Assembly (NCBI GenBank): GCA_007644065.1
Contig: VJWN01000006.1
Span: 1,612,001-1,676,000, forward strand
Direction of reading: 5' to 3'
DNA from: Margaritispora aquatica
Taxonomy: Eukaryota > Ascomycota > Leotiomycetes > Helotiales > Discinellaceae
DNA length: 64,000 nucleotides
The position numbers and the translations under genes are program-made. Below, piece by piece: positions 1 to 12,540 of the stretch; the stretch's first letter is position 1; each line of letters opens with the position of its first letter. The notes under the pieces are model-generated. The model searched no databases and was not told where the DNA came from. It saw only the letters and a list, made by a program, of their open reading frames with translations.

Positions 1-1297
1 CTCGCACACCGCCCAGTACCTATGTTCCAAGACTGCCTTCGAATTTTTGTTGCGTGATATTTGATGGCGAGTTAGTTGAGGTGAGTTACATACTAGTCCA
101 CTAAGCCGCTCGTTTGCTCGTTCGCTCATTTACTCCTTTGCTGAAGCTGTCAAACTAGTTGAGATTGAGATTGAGATTGAGAGTGAGATTAATGCCATGT
201 CTTTACAAAACCAGCTTGAGAGAAGAACACCAAAGTGCAAGAGAGCGAAGTGCTAAGCAAGTTTCATTTCAGTTGATCACTTCCTTATTTTTGGCTGCAA
301 TATTAAGCGAGGTGGGGTTCCCAATTCAGGTTTGATTCATGTCAACACTCACTGAAGTTCCCCTCAATCATGATATTCACAAGGCAATTTCGAGCGCAAG
401 AAGTATTAAAACACCCTCTCCTTCCTTCCTACCACACGACTCAGCCATCGAAACACAGACCGTTGTGCTGGGATCATTGCCGGTTATTGGCTGACCACTG
501 CTTTCTTATCCGTTTCTGGGTCTCATGCCAATTACTGAACCCCCCCCCCCTCCTTGGTCACACTTATATAATGAACATAGTTCTCAACTGTATCTGAGAT
601 AGAACTCGTGCTCCTAGGAGGAAATGGAGGAGAGAAAAATGGCAATAAAGTCAGGAGCTTGAGAGCGAAAGTGCTCAGATGATAAGAAGATGTGAGGAAA
701 GAGCGACAGCAAGAGCAGCACACTCTTGTACTACTCATCCCCTATCTCGCAAAGCATCGTAACGGTTTTCAAACACGGCAAAGCACTATCTACAAACACG
801 TCTCCACGCGCGTTCGAAAACACAACTCAATCAAGCTCAAGCTCACAAATCCATAAAATATAAAATAAAATAAAGAGTTACCTCACCACCTTGAGTTCAA
901 CAATATCGCCATTTATTGCATCTACAGCTAAAACCCCACCTCTAGTCTGCTCTTCTATCTACTTAGAAAGCCCCAAGAACCTCGCCAAGCTCTAAATCAA
1001 CATCATCAACAGGGCCGAGCGAGGATCAGCACCTCCAAAAGTGAGTCGAGTTAAAACCTTCAATTCCACTTACCTAACACAAATCCCTCTCCTCTCACTT
1101 CACCTCACCAACCCGCTCTCCTCCCATAGCCCAGCTCTCCATCCCGTCGAAGAAGGCAGCATAAAAGCCCTCGGCTCTCATACTCTCTCTCCGCGCATTA
1201 GTAAAAACTCCGGAAGGTCCAAGGTCCATTCGAACATACCCGTGGCCGTACCCGTGAACAATTCCACCCAATAGGTAGGACGCCCCAAACCTGTGTA
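1..1297. other. intergenic, no gene recognised
   Basis: I see no convincing coding region. The short open frames here are low in complexity and match no family I know. A short GAGATT tandem lies near 164-192 and the stretch is rich in CT and CA runs. It ends at the TA target site of the transposon that follows. Confidence 0.6.
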
Positions 1298-2681
1298 CAG
1301 TACTAGTCAACTGCTATTAAACGAAGCGAAGAACACGAAAATTCCGATTTTTTCGAAATATATACTTTTATTAATATTAAATTAACTAACAAGTTTAAAA
1401 ATATAAAAATAGAATCATTTAAAAGCTCTAATTCGTCCGTATAATATATATATATATATAAAAATATACTATAATACCGTAGACCCTCTAGTATTTTGTA
1501 TACCACCCGTCCGCCGCGATATAGGCCTCTATTCTACTATATATACTCTTATATAAATTGTCGAAAAGTAACTAATCTAGTATATTCTATATAGCCTATA
1601 AATAGCTCTCTAGCCTCGCTTTTACGGCTTCTAACTCGCTTTTTTCGGCTATAACGTTAGGAAATATCTCGTAGACCTATATTTTAAGGTACTACTAGAC
1701 GTACTTAATAGGATTAAGGTCTAGCGAGTATATAGGCTAGTTTAAAAGGCAAGGAATACCTCTAAGACGAAACTATTCGCGGACCTTATATATATAGTAT
1801 ATAGGTATATTGTCTTATATAAATATATAATCGGGCTTTATTTTATCGAAAGCTAGTACTATCTCTACGTCGAGAATTTCGAGGTATAAGTTAGCTAAAT
1901 ATCTATACTTTTTAGACTCGAAATTACGGTCTATAATATAAAGGTTATTTCTCCCGTAGTTTTAGAAAGATCCCTAGACTATAACCTTTATATTCTTATT
2001 TATACTATATATTTAGACCTTATCCCGATCCTATTTCTATACTAGTATTCGAAAGACCTATTCTTGTCGTTTTTCCCGTCTCCGCTCTACTAAATACTCG
2101 TTACTCTATACGACTATACTCTAGTCCTCCTAGTTCTAGTACCTATACGCGAGGTACTAGGTAAGTCTAGTAGCTACGTAAGCTTCCGTTAATAACGGAC
2201 GGCGTTTTATACGCTAATTAGTAATACCGTACTTTTTAAGAATAGTTTTAACGGTAGAGGTCTAATATCGGAGCCTATACGCTATAATAACCTATAGGTA
2301 TATATTCTTTAGATTTAAACGAACGTATCGTAAAAGGATTTATTTATCGCGATTAGTATATAATTTCCCCCGCGGGGCTTTCGCTACTTCGAGGCCGTCG
2401 TAGTAAACTAATTATTAGTAAATAGTATATCGAACGGTCGCGGGGTATAAAAATAGCTCCTTTACGATATTAGTTTATTTAATACCCTTTTCGAACCTTT
2501 CTATTACTCTACCGCGTTAATATAGAGTAAGATACTTTCTATTAATTTAATTCCTAGTTATAGAGCGTAAAGCTCTTCGTTAAGATAGTATTTTTACAAT
2601 ATTAAAAAAGAATAATAGTGGCTAGGATTCGCGATTTTCGCGTTTATACACTTTCGCTTAATTAGCAGTTGACGGTTACTG
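1298..2681 (-). mobile_element. RIP-degraded Tc1/mariner-like DNA transposon
   Basis: The two ends are inverted copies: CAGTACTAGTCAACTGCTA reads in from 1298, and the reverse complement of the far end reads CAGTAACCGTCAACTGCTA. Both ends abut a TA dinucleotide (1296-1297 and 2682-2683), the usual target duplication of Tc1/mariner elements. The 1384 bp length fits an element with one transposase gene. On the minus strand the remains of the transposase catalytic core are readable. A QDN motif has its Asp codon at 1812-1814, and a YSLDLNPIK motif stands where the family has YSPDLNPIE, with the catalytic Glu codon (1704-1706) now Lys. The two positions are in frame, 36 codons apart. The interior is AT-rich, full of stops and visibly poor in CA and TG, as expected after repeat-induced point mutation. 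The element cannot move by itself. Confidence 0.88.
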
Positions 2682-2683
2682 TA

Positions 2684-3931
2684 CATGTGCCCCACACCAT
2701 ATCCTCTTGCACACAGAATTGCGAAATATGAATGCATACCTCACTACATGTGTTTACTTATGCTCTGATTGAGAGGCACCATACGTACTTACACCGAACA
2801 GACAGAACAAACAAACTCCATCTACCTATCCATCCATCCATCCAGCTAGGTAGGAATTGACAACAACTGCTAGCACACTATACAACCCAAAGCTAGCTAG
2901 CAGCAAGCCAGCCCCAGCCAACCCCAGCCAACCCCAGCCAACCCCAGCCAAGCCAAGCCAAGCCACGTCGAAGCCGAATCAACAGCCAGAACAGAACAAG
3001 ACACATCTAACAGTGAACTCAGTATCAAGAACCCCTCCCCCCTTCCGCCATGCAGAAAGACCTCGCTTGCTTGCCTGCGTGCTTGCCTGTCCTCTCGCTC
3101 ACTTGCTCGCTTGCGTGCGTAGATGGATTCCCGTTCCAGGCAGGAGTCCTAGGCGTATATATAAGAGCAAGAGGAAGAGCGACAGCACGAACGACAAGAA
3201 CAACAGCGACAACAAGTCTAGCGACAATATCAATATCAATATCAGTATCAAAAGATAACTGGCAGATAGGCATATAGATAAGCTTATTTTCTCTTCTAAA
3301 CTCACTAGTAAATATCTTTTCATATCCTCAGAACTTTCCGTCGGTTACACATCCAGCCACAATAAGCTCACAAATCAGACGACTCAAAACTCAATACTAA
3401 GCTCACTCTCCATCACCAAGAACAAAGACCATAACTGCGCTTGCGATGGAATTCATTTCTCCATCTGAAATATCGCTGTAGCAAGTACCTCTCTCTTCCC
3501 TTCAGAGGTTCATGCTCTGCTCATCTCAACCTCCACCTTCAGATATATGTACATCGACGAGACTTTTCCTTGCTGGATACAATTTCCACCCCCACTCCGT
3601 CCATCCGTCTAACATGAAAGCAGCAGTCATGGGTATCTTCCTCTCCCAGCATCCAACCAGTTCAATCTCCGGATGTGTGCGCGCAAAAATGTCCATCTAC
3701 TTATAATACAATACGAGAACCTTCGAACACGTTCAAACTTTCCACCCATTTCTATGCTCCTTTGCTATGTCCATTATCCACTGTCTTCCATTGTGGAGGT
3801 TTCCAGGGCCCCTTCCCATAAACTCCAGCATCAACCGAAATTCCGGGAAGATGTTAAAAACCTATATGCTGATAACAAAGGAAAGTGTCATAACGTCGTG
3901 TTCGTAAAAAAAGATAAAAAAAATCCAAAGA
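2684..3931. other. intergenic with simple repeats
   Basis: No gene is supported. A 10-base unit (CCCCAGCCAA) is repeated about four times near 2912-2951, and an ATATCA-type tandem lies near 3225-3250. The part next to 3932 is probably the 3' untranslated region of the WSC gene, which is transcribed leftward. Open frames here are compositional and resemble no known protein. Confidence 0.5.
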
Positions 3932-5573
3932 CTACGAGGAAACCTCTGGATCTGGGTTAACTGTTCGGAGTGGTCGGCCATGTATGTTACCCAATCCATC
4001 TCTCAGTCGCCTGGAGTAATCCTCATGATCCTTGATGGTGTTGATGCTGTTTCGTCTCTCGTCATCTGCAGCACGTTGGTATGGGCTAGCATATGGATCC
4101 AAACGAGGATCAACAGCTATCAAGCGACTTCGCCTCGAGTTGGGTTCCTTCTCATTCTCCCAACCTTCGACAACTCGTCGACCATCTGTGGTAAGGACAT
4201 ATCGGGAACTCTCACTCATGGTTCTCGAGGGTACCACTGCTGTTCCGGACCCAGTGTTTGTTCTGGTCTCTTCGCCGCTCCCTTGACCATGACCCCCACC
4301 AACATCATCGTACTGCGCGTTTTTCTCCTTCTTTCTTCTTTGCAAACAAAAGTAGATTATCGAGCCGATGATAGCCACCAATGCTACCAGACCAATGGTG
4401 AGTCCAACAGCAGCTCCCGTAGAAAGCCCACCACTACTGCGGCTACCAGATTGTACCGGACTCGCGGTGGACGACGCATTCGGAGGAGAAGATGGAGTGA
4501 CGGTAATGGTTCTGGTTTCGCCGGGCAAGGTTTGGAGGGAGACGGTTGGGGTTGGTGTCCACGTGGATGTAGGATCATTTGTGGTGCTCGTCGTTTGACG
4601 AGTGGTAGACGATGATTTGGCTGGAGACTACACAAGCAAGTTAGCTTTGTAAGATATATCAAATCAATAAATTGCGCTATATGTCCGTCGAGTAAACCAT
4701 CATACAAAAAATGTTGATCTCGTGGGTAGTACTGGGGTTACCGTTACGGTATGGTATTCATGTATGGATACGGATACGGATACGGATACGGGAACGTGGA
4801 CAGTCCCGGTTTCAACAGTGGTTTGCATCACCGTTATCTATCATTGCATCGTCAATCTGAATGCCGTCGAAAGGCAAACAAGGAGATAATGCTGATGTCG
4901 ATAAATGGGAAGACGTCATACACCTGGGGGATTTCCGTACTAACCTCATCAGGTGTTACAGCAACAGGAATGGAAACATATTTAGTCGTTGCAACGAACG
5001 TTTGCACCAACGTAGTCTGTTACCGACATGTCAATTTGAATGCCGTCGAAAGGCAAGCAATAGCATGCTAAGCCATCCTGGGAAGAGAGACAGAATTTGT
5101 AATGGAGAAATAAGTACTAACCTGTTGTATGGGCGTTGTAGAAGTCGACGATGGACCTCTGGTACCAGACACAGCATTAATCAAACCGATATAGGCATAT
5201 GCCACTGGATCCGTATCACCTCCACCACATATCTCGGACGGATATCCGGGGCAAGGGGTGATACATCCTAAGGAAGCAGCACCTGTAGATGGAGCGTAGT
5301 TGGAACACCAGCAGCCTTGGTATTGGACAATTGCGAAAGCGTAGTCTGCTCTGCAGAAGTCTGAACATAGGCCATTGGATTGGAACATGCTAGCATCTGG
5401 CACATAATCAGCAGGCGTTCCACACTTTTGAGATGTGACATACTTCTCTGGCTGGTAGATGTATTGATACTCGAGCAATACGTAACTGCTGCGGCAGACT
5501 TCCAAGGGAGAATTGCGACGAAGCAGAGCACCGCGAGCGCCAACCGGCATGGCCATGACGTTGAGGAAGGCAT
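3932..5573 (-). CDS. WSC-domain cell-wall stress sensor
   Basis: Model: complement of 3932-4627, 4706-4837, 4945-5016, 5122-5396 and 5444-5573, 434 residues. The start at 5573 was chosen because it gives a signal peptide (MPSSTSWPCRLALAVLCFVA). Splicing out a 47 bp intron (GTATGT...CAG) joins TYCSSINTS to FQSNGLCSDFC, restoring a single Cys-rich WSC domain (about residues 32-115) that also has GCWCSNYAP and CPGYPSEICGG. A Ser/Thr/Val-rich stalk, one transmembrane segment at about 275-297 and a basic QRRKKEK stop-transfer follow. The cytoplasmic tail has the family-like DPRLDPYASPY, DHEDYSRRL and LRTVNPDPE motifs. Proteins of this build (Wsc1/Slg1 type) sit in the plasma membrane, sense wall stress through a mannosylated stalk and signal through Rom2/Rho1 to the cell wall integrity MAP kinase pathway. 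Introns 2 and 3 are partial copies of each other. Confidence 0.9.
4838..5121 (-). repeat. duplicated exon-intron unit in the WSC gene stalk
   Basis: Intron 2 (5017-5121, 105 bp) and intron 3 (4838-4944, 107 bp) both begin GTTAGTAC and share a 30-base block just upstream of the branch-point region (5030-5059 and 4851-4880), with two mismatches, both transitions. The copies are 179 bp apart, exactly one intron plus the 72 bp exon 3. Exons 3 and 4 also look related at their 5' ends (TLVQTFVATT against TVMQTTVETG). This fits a tandem duplication of an exon with its intron. It lengthens the Ser/Thr/Val stalk without changing the reading frame, because all the junctions involved are phase 0. Confidence 0.75.
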
Positions 5574-6610
5574 GTTGAATTAAATTTCGAGTTTCGTTCT
5601 CTGCGGCGAGCAGATCGATCTTTCTTTGAAGTGTTGTGGTGTTTCGAGGCGAAAGAAGATTGTATCCACGAATACAAACGACGCCAATGATGTAAATATC
5701 AAAGCCGATATCCCATTGAATCAAAGAAAGTGGCCAGTCAATTGGCAGTCACGGCCATGACAAGGTGAATCTGCGTTTCTCGAGGAGATGGCCTGTTGCG
5801 GAATCGTGGTGGTCGAGCTGATGTTGTCGTGTCGACAGCGAGTGTGAGTGATGTGATGGTAGGTTGGTGGGTTGATGGTTGAAAGGGTGGATTGACAACC
5901 CTCGAATTTCCTACTCGACAGTTTCGTCCGTAGTTCCCACGAGTTTCTGTCGAGCACCGTATGATTACTCTTAATATTACCGCCTGTCGACCTTTGCAGT
6001 TCCCGCTGTGATCTTGTACCAACTTGGACAAGTGTACTTCGAGCCGTTGAGTGTCAAACCCTCAGATGATGTGCGAGAGAGACTGGACCGGTGCTTGGAC
6101 TAGTATAAATTGAAGCTGAGTCGTGAGTGGGCCACCCTGGAATTATCGGTGAATACTTTGTACACTTGGGTGATTAAAAATTAGATCACGAAGAATTGTG
6201 AGTTGGGTGTTTGGTGGACAGGACGAGGTGTGGTGGTGGGTTGGTGGTAGTGGTGGTAGTAGTGGTAGTTGTGTATGGTAGATAAGTTTTTGAAGATGAA
6301 AGTTTGATTTTGAAAGAGAAAGACAATAGATAGCTAGCTGCTCAGTTTAGTTTCGGTTTGAACTGCCTTGCCCTGTCCTGTCCTGTCTTGTCTTGTCCTG
6401 CTCGGCCAAGGCTGGGAGAAAGAAAGAGAGCTTTGGACCCGAATTGGGGTTAGTGAACGAACGCACGAGGAGGGGAAGGTAAGAAGGTAAATACCGAATA
6501 GAAGCAGGAAAGAGTGACTTTAACGATTGTGGATTGGCAGTGGCAGTGGTAGTGGCAGTTGCACACACGAAAAGAGGAAAAAAAAAAGAGAGGTGATGGA
6601 TGGATGGAGA
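5574..6610. promoter_or_regulatory. probable promoter and 5' leader of the WSC gene
   Basis: There is no coding signal in this kilobase upstream of the WSC start. On the gene's strand it is CT- and CA-rich, as is usual for fungal 5' leaders, and holds ACC/CCA runs near 6225-6265 and a CCTGT-type run near 6366-6395. The exact transcription start cannot be placed. Confidence 0.4.
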
Positions 6611-6684
6611 CACCTCACCTCACCTCACCTCACCTCATAGAAAAAAAACATAAGACAGCCAGACAGCCAGACAGCCAGACAGAC
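6611..6684. repeat. two adjacent microsatellites, (CACCT)n and (CAGCCAGA)n
   Basis: CACCT is repeated about five times at 6611-6637. After an A-rich gap, an AGACAGCC unit is repeated about four times at 6652-6684. These are plain simple-sequence repeats. Confidence 0.85.
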
Positions 6685-8697
6685 AGACCCAAAAGCGAGG
6701 AATTCAAAAAATGGATGGATGGGGAAATAGAAAGGCCAAGGAAGGGACAGACAGGCCTGTCGGGGAAAAAGCAGCGACCATTTTTGATTGACAGGGTTTC
6801 TTCCTTCCCTCCTTCCTTCCTCCTTCCCAACCATCCCAGCAACATGCACATACTGAGTGAGTACAGTACACGCACTCACACTCACACTCACACACAGGAC
6901 AACAGCAACGCTCACACTCCTACTCCTCTCACTCTCTCATACATACGGAGGTACTCTTCATACTTCTCGGAACCAAGCCCATCCCAAGCTCTTCTTCCAA
7001 GGTTCTGCAATCTAATCCACTTCCACTTCCACTTCCACTTCCAACTTCCTTGTCCTTCGTTCGCTAATGCATCGCACACTGACGCTACTGCAAAACCCCT
7101 GACAATCTCTCTGCAACTGGAAAAACAAATACCAGATCTCAGATCATTGAAACTTTGAACCTGGTGGGAGGGCGATTCTAGATTTTCTTTACTTTGCTAA
7201 AGAATGAGCAATGCATGAAAACAATTGATCAAGGTATGTTTTGTTCTGGCTGCTATTGTTATCACCGAAGAGCCTCGCTTGATTTGTTATGGATCTTATC
7301 TCTGATGTTCTTACTATAGACTACTCGGAGTGAACACTTACACATCAATAATTTCCACCCATTCTATTCGTGATCATCACAATAATTATGGAGAAGACCG
7401 CATGCAGTGAATATCGTATGAGGTGGGTGCTTTCAAAGCTTGTTTCTCTTTAGCTCCATCTTTACTGCAGAACACTCTCCGTATCAATCGTATGTTCGTA
7501 TATCCGCAACATTTCCATATTTACTGTACACCTACTGTGCCTTATCCAATCTCATCTCCATCTCATCTCATTTTAGCCAAATGTCATAACACGCCAACTT
7601 TCCATTCTTTTCACCAATCTATCTGCATCTTCATCTTGTTCTTATTCTTGTTCATTTTCATCACATCTTCCAATCGATAAGAATCGCGGACCCTTTCCCA
7701 ATGAAACCGCCACCACACGTTCCTTCGCGCCTCCATGACCTAAGCGAGCGACTAAACCACATCCACCTTACCCATGGGATAAATGCAGTGGAACTGTGGA
7801 CTGCTGTGGACGGTGTGGATCACTGCTGGTCGATCACTCGTCATGAGAAGCATGGGAGATCCACCATCGCGTCCCGCTCCCAAATAGAAGGGAGGGAAGG
7901 AGGGAGATTGAGAGCAACAAGAAGAGCTGAAGTTGAAACGTTCACCCGCCGTCGTCCATTATCAATTATTCAATTATCAATCATTCTAAAATTATATGAG
8001 GGGGGGGGGTTTTTTTTTTTCAACTCTCTGACAAACATATTCACCAAACCACGTTGTCATGTCTCTCCTCCTCATCATCATCATCATTATCTCATCCAAT
8101 CCAGGTACCTCATTGTCTCATCGTAGCAAATACAGATCATCAGAGGAAAATCGGAGTCATGACTGCCATGAGATTGCGATAGTCCAACATCCCTGAGTAA
8201 TGTTGTTGTTGTTGTTGGCGGCATGGCATGATGGCATGACTGAGAAAAGCGAATGAGTGAGTGAGCGAGCGAGTGAGTGCGGGGCAAACATGTGAGCGAC
8301 AACGAGCTTCATTCATCACTTTATTACTTCATCGCATGCTGCTAAGGTATGCATATGCAACGGACGACCACGACGACGACATGCTTAGGTCTATAGTAGG
8401 TAGATTAAACTCACGATGTCCCTCTCGACGGTCTTATCTCTCAATCCAGCAGATTCGCCATGTTCAAATGTTCAAAATACAAGTTTATGTCCCAAACACC
8501 TGTTGGATCGCCGGCATTAACCCTGGTAGATTTATGCATCTTTGACCCCTGGAGAGGAGCGCGAAAGTTGGGTTGAAGCGGCGGTCCTGCATTCCTGATG
8601 CGGGAGACCGAGATTTCCAAAAAGCTTCAACGAAAAGGCGAAAGGTGAAAGGAAAGAAAGGAAAGGAAAGTATCCGAGTTACAAACCAATGGTCTCT

Positions 8698-8778
8698 GCT
8701 TCTGCTTCTGCTTCTGCTTTTGCTCATCCAGTCATCCAGTCATCCAGTCATCCAGTCATCCAGTCATCCAGTCATCAA
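8698..8778. repeat. (TTCTGC)n then (CATCCAGT)n tandem repeat
   Basis: About four TTCTGC units are followed by six to seven copies of an 8-base CATCCAGT unit at roughly 8725-8776. The units are directly adjacent with no spacers, so this is a minisatellite and not a CRISPR array. Confidence 0.85.
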
Positions 8779-11432
8779 GTCTTAGACATGAGATATATGT
8801 ACGCATGCATCCAGTCATTATGAAAAGGTCCAAATCGAAAAAATAAATAAATAAAAAAAAGACAAGAGAATTGAATTGAAAATAGAAAATATCTTTTATT
8901 TTATTTTATTTATTTTAATCAATCTATCTCTCATTCCTTCTCATTCTCACACAGACACTACAAATTAACCATCAACAATCAATCAACCTTACAGTATAAT
9001 TCATTCTCCATATTATCCGGGATTCGGTTAAATATTGATCGATATCGATATCTCCAAACTCCAATGTCCAATTTCAAGAAACCGGTTCGCTCCCCTGGTC
9101 ATCCATACCAAGAGCCCCTGCCCTGCAAAATATTGGAATTGGCATAGCGTCGGCATCGGCACTCTTGACTCCGGCCAAGGATACAGCTCTTTCCCCCTGA
9201 CGCCACCCGAGCCCCCAAACACATTCCTGACCTTCCTAACCTTTTCGAAAATCCCATCTTCGTCCGCTCTCTCTTTCACATATCCATCTCCATCTTCATC
9301 TCACCCTAGTTTCATCCAGCTTCAAGAATGAAGTTGTTGATACTCCGATCCACCGGAGTTGCGAAGGGTTTCTTTCTCTTATCATCAAAAATCTCGTATC
9401 GCTCGTGTTGGCTCTGGCGAGTGCGCTCGGTACCTGCAGTAGTCTTGCACGGAAATAACTCCCTCTGAACCTCTGAACCAGCCATAGAGCTCTGGTTGGT
9501 CTCACACGTGATGTGAGGTGATTATTGCTACTATTTTGAGGGGCTTTGGATCAAAACCAATCGGTTCATCTGATGTTTGGCATGATTGAATATTGAGGTC
9601 CGACCTCATGATTTTTTGGGGCTTCGTTCTTCAGCTGATGTCGTGAAGAAGCGAGTCAGGATTTGCTTTTCATCCTATCGGCATCATGCAAAGTCTATCT
9701 TTGTCTCACGGGGCTTTTTGGTGATCAGATAGTCTTTTTTTTGTCCGCTCTTGTCGTTGGATTTTTTACTTTGAGGCTATATTAAGCCTACCCACTTCTC
9801 TTTCGAACTTCAACCTTCGTTAAGAGACATTGAAATGTCGAAGTGCTATCCTACCACTGCGTTTTGATCACTCAGAGAGACAGAATTCGAGATCAAAAGC
9901 TGATAGCTCAGTTTTCCCACGGAAATATCCCACCACGAAGTCTCGACTACGAAAGACAGTCAGTTCAGTCAGTCAGTCAGTCAGCATACCGCCATGTTCA
10001 CCGCTTGGTCAGGGCGCGTGGTTTGAGTGATCATATCACAACGCCATGATGATAGATCAGAGACATGGGTGTTTTGCTTGGACTGTTATCTCGATCATCG
10101 TGCGAAACTAATCGGTGAGAGCGCGAGGGAGACTTAGATACACTGCTGAGAAGTGGGTACTGTGTTGTTCGATATGTCTTCAAATGCTACATGCATGCAT
10201 GCTGTGAGTATGATGGGCATTGATTGTTGTCAGTCTGTGGGGTCTGAGATAGACATGAGAGTGCTTGAGGGAAGGGAAAGCCGGGTCGCAGAAACCTTCC
10301 TCTCAGAACAGAAGTCTCGAATTTTACCCGGCGAGTAAATCTCTGCGCTTCAAAGCATGACACAGTCTCATTGCCACGAAAAGCTTTCAAGTCACAGCAA
10401 ATCGTTGCTCGGACAAACCACCATTTGTGGGCTTGACAGCTTGCGCTTCGTCGAGATGGCAACAGTCCACTTTACAGCGCACGACAACGGCCAAAACCTA
10501 AGATGGCAGGCAGGGAACATATGCACCTCTACATCAAGTCAAGACAAGAAAGCAAAGAAAGCAGCATCGTTCGAAAAGCAACGAGCTGAATATTTTGACA
10601 GCACACTATCTGCAGCAACGAAGTGATTGTTTTTCTACTAACATACGTGGTAGACGGTTTACGTAAAGTATATCGCGCAATGTGCATAAAGGATTGCAGC
10701 TGCAGTACCATCAAGGTAAGGCTGACATGTCGGCGTTGCGATCATCTGCATCTTTCCTCAGTGGAAACTCAATCAACGCCATGGCACTTTTCACTTTTCA
10801 CCCTGAAAATAATTCTAAAGCGGCTCTCAATTGATGATATGAATACGCAATCGATACACGCGTCACATCTTGTGAGTTGTGAGTAAGAGTTTGAAAATGC
10901 TGGGTAATTAGGTAGGTAGGGAGGTATTCATCTGATGTCCCTCGCTATTCTCGCCAATAAGGTACTGGAATGCTCGCTTATTATCCTCGCTTGGCATCGT
11001 CACGTTCACTCTTCATCAAGTTTAATTTAGATCATGACACTCATGATCTCGGATTCAAACTCAGGCACATGCTTATGCATAAACTCAAGCAATAGTGCAA
11101 GCTTAAGCTCAAGCTCAAGCAAAAGCCGAAGCAGGTGCAAGATGCGATTAATGAATAGGGCATGTGGTGATGGAGAACTATATCATGAGCTGAGCACAAT
11201 AGAGTAAGAAATACAAAGTAAACCAAAGCGTATAGTGAGTAATGGACATAGACAGACAAACAGACAGACCAATGAGACTCCAAATATCCCCAAAGCAATT
11301 GTGATGGTTTCCTTCTTGGTTATTATTTCTTCACGCCCAGATACAATATTAAATGGTTAAGCATCGATCGATTTAATCAAGAGGAAAAATCCAATTTAAG
11401 TGTAAGCGTAGTCTTGGAACTTCAATAATGTC

Positions 11433-11532
11433 TCTTCCTCTTCCTCTTCCTCTTCCTCTTTCTCCCCTAGGTAGCTCTCCCACTAACTCTACCTTTCCTT
11501 TTCCCTTTCCCTTTCCCTGTCCCTTTCCCTTT
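11433..11532. repeat. pyrimidine-rich hexamer tandems
   Basis: A TCTTCC hexamer is repeated about five times at 11433-11462, and a CCCTTT hexamer about five times at 11498-11532. The strand is almost entirely pyrimidine here. Confidence 0.8.
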
Positions 11533-12540
11533 AAGTAATGAGTCTATCAGGGTCCTCCACCCCGAAGAGTCTCTCCCTGAGCTTCTCTTTCACTTCTTTG
11601 TATGATTTCTCGGGGGGTGGGGGGGGTTCATGTTTGCTCTTATTCAATAGCGTGTCACCCCTATTATCGAGGCGGGAAACGGTTTCTGGGTATTCTCGGC
11701 CGAAAGACATGATGATGGTAGCTTGGTGGTTTCAAACTCTCTCTCTCTCTCTCTTTTCTCCGTTCTGGTCTTTGGTGTTATACACAGCGATGATATAGCG
11801 ATGATGATTTCGATGGTAGGACGATGTTCCTTACGCACCTAGCAGGTTTTTTTTTCCCCCGCGGACATCATGAATGGATCCAACCCAGCATCTTTCATGT
11901 GTTTTTCTTGATTTCATTTCGGAGGTCATGAGTAAACCACTGACAAGTAAATGTCGACAGACTCCGGATTCCTTCCTTCCAGCCTTCCATCCATGCGTGC
12001 ATGTAAATTTCTCTCTCTCTCTCTCTTCTCTTCTCAACTTAAGGGCTTGATGATACAGCTGCTTGGATTCCTCTCATTCCTTGAGAAGTTGGGGTGAAGT
12101 GTTAATGCAAATTGCTAAGTTGTTGGTGTACAACCAACCAATGAATGTATCTTCGCTTTCAGGAACTAGGCCTAGAAATGGTTTGTTCATACACAGTCCA
12201 TCCAGGATTCCTCGACGCGGGGTCGGGAGCTTTTGTAGTACCTTTGTCGATCTAGAATCCCATCGTCGTGGATAAAATCAAGGGGGTTCGTTAAATAGTG
12301 ATATCGCGGGCGTCGTTGGCTTGGTCTCGCAAAGCTGCCCCGACGTGGGGAAAGATAAGCCGCCACGGTTCGATTTCCGCGCTGGGAGAGCAAACGTGCA
12401 AGCAGCGTGACAAAGCAGTCTGCTGCTATTGCTCTAGCTGGTGCGTTGCGGGCTCCGAGCCAAGTTTGTAGGGCGATATGGATATGAACTAGGCGATGCA
12501 CGTCGTGCGTTGTTGTATTATCCTCATATGGTACGAGGAG

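Larger units (their letters stand above)
6685..12532. other. gene-poor tract, about 6 kb
   Basis: I could not support a gene on either strand. Open frames are short, low in complexity (CA, CT, TTCC and ATTTT runs) and lack recognisable motifs or splice-connected continuations. Notable items are a G10 tract followed directly by T11 at 8000-8020, AT-rich runs near 8836-8915, TCAG repeats at 9959-9984 and many short tandem repeats. It may hold unrecognised non-coding transcripts or long leaders, but nothing in the sequence shows this. Confidence 0.5.

Noticed and set aside
2857..3258. A 133-codon frame rich in Pro, Ala and Asn
   Set aside because: It is produced by the CCCCAGCCAA tandem and other simple repeats, and its N-terminal codon is not an ATG in context.
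6559..7158. A 199-codon plus-strand frame rich in Thr, His, Ser and Lys
   Set aside because: It is translated microsatellite DNA (CACCT, CAGCCAGA and TTCCAC repeats), with no real protein features.
8725..8776. Regular CATCCAGT repeats that could suggest a CRISPR-like array
   Set aside because: Units are contiguous 8-mers without spacers, and the genome is eukaryotic.
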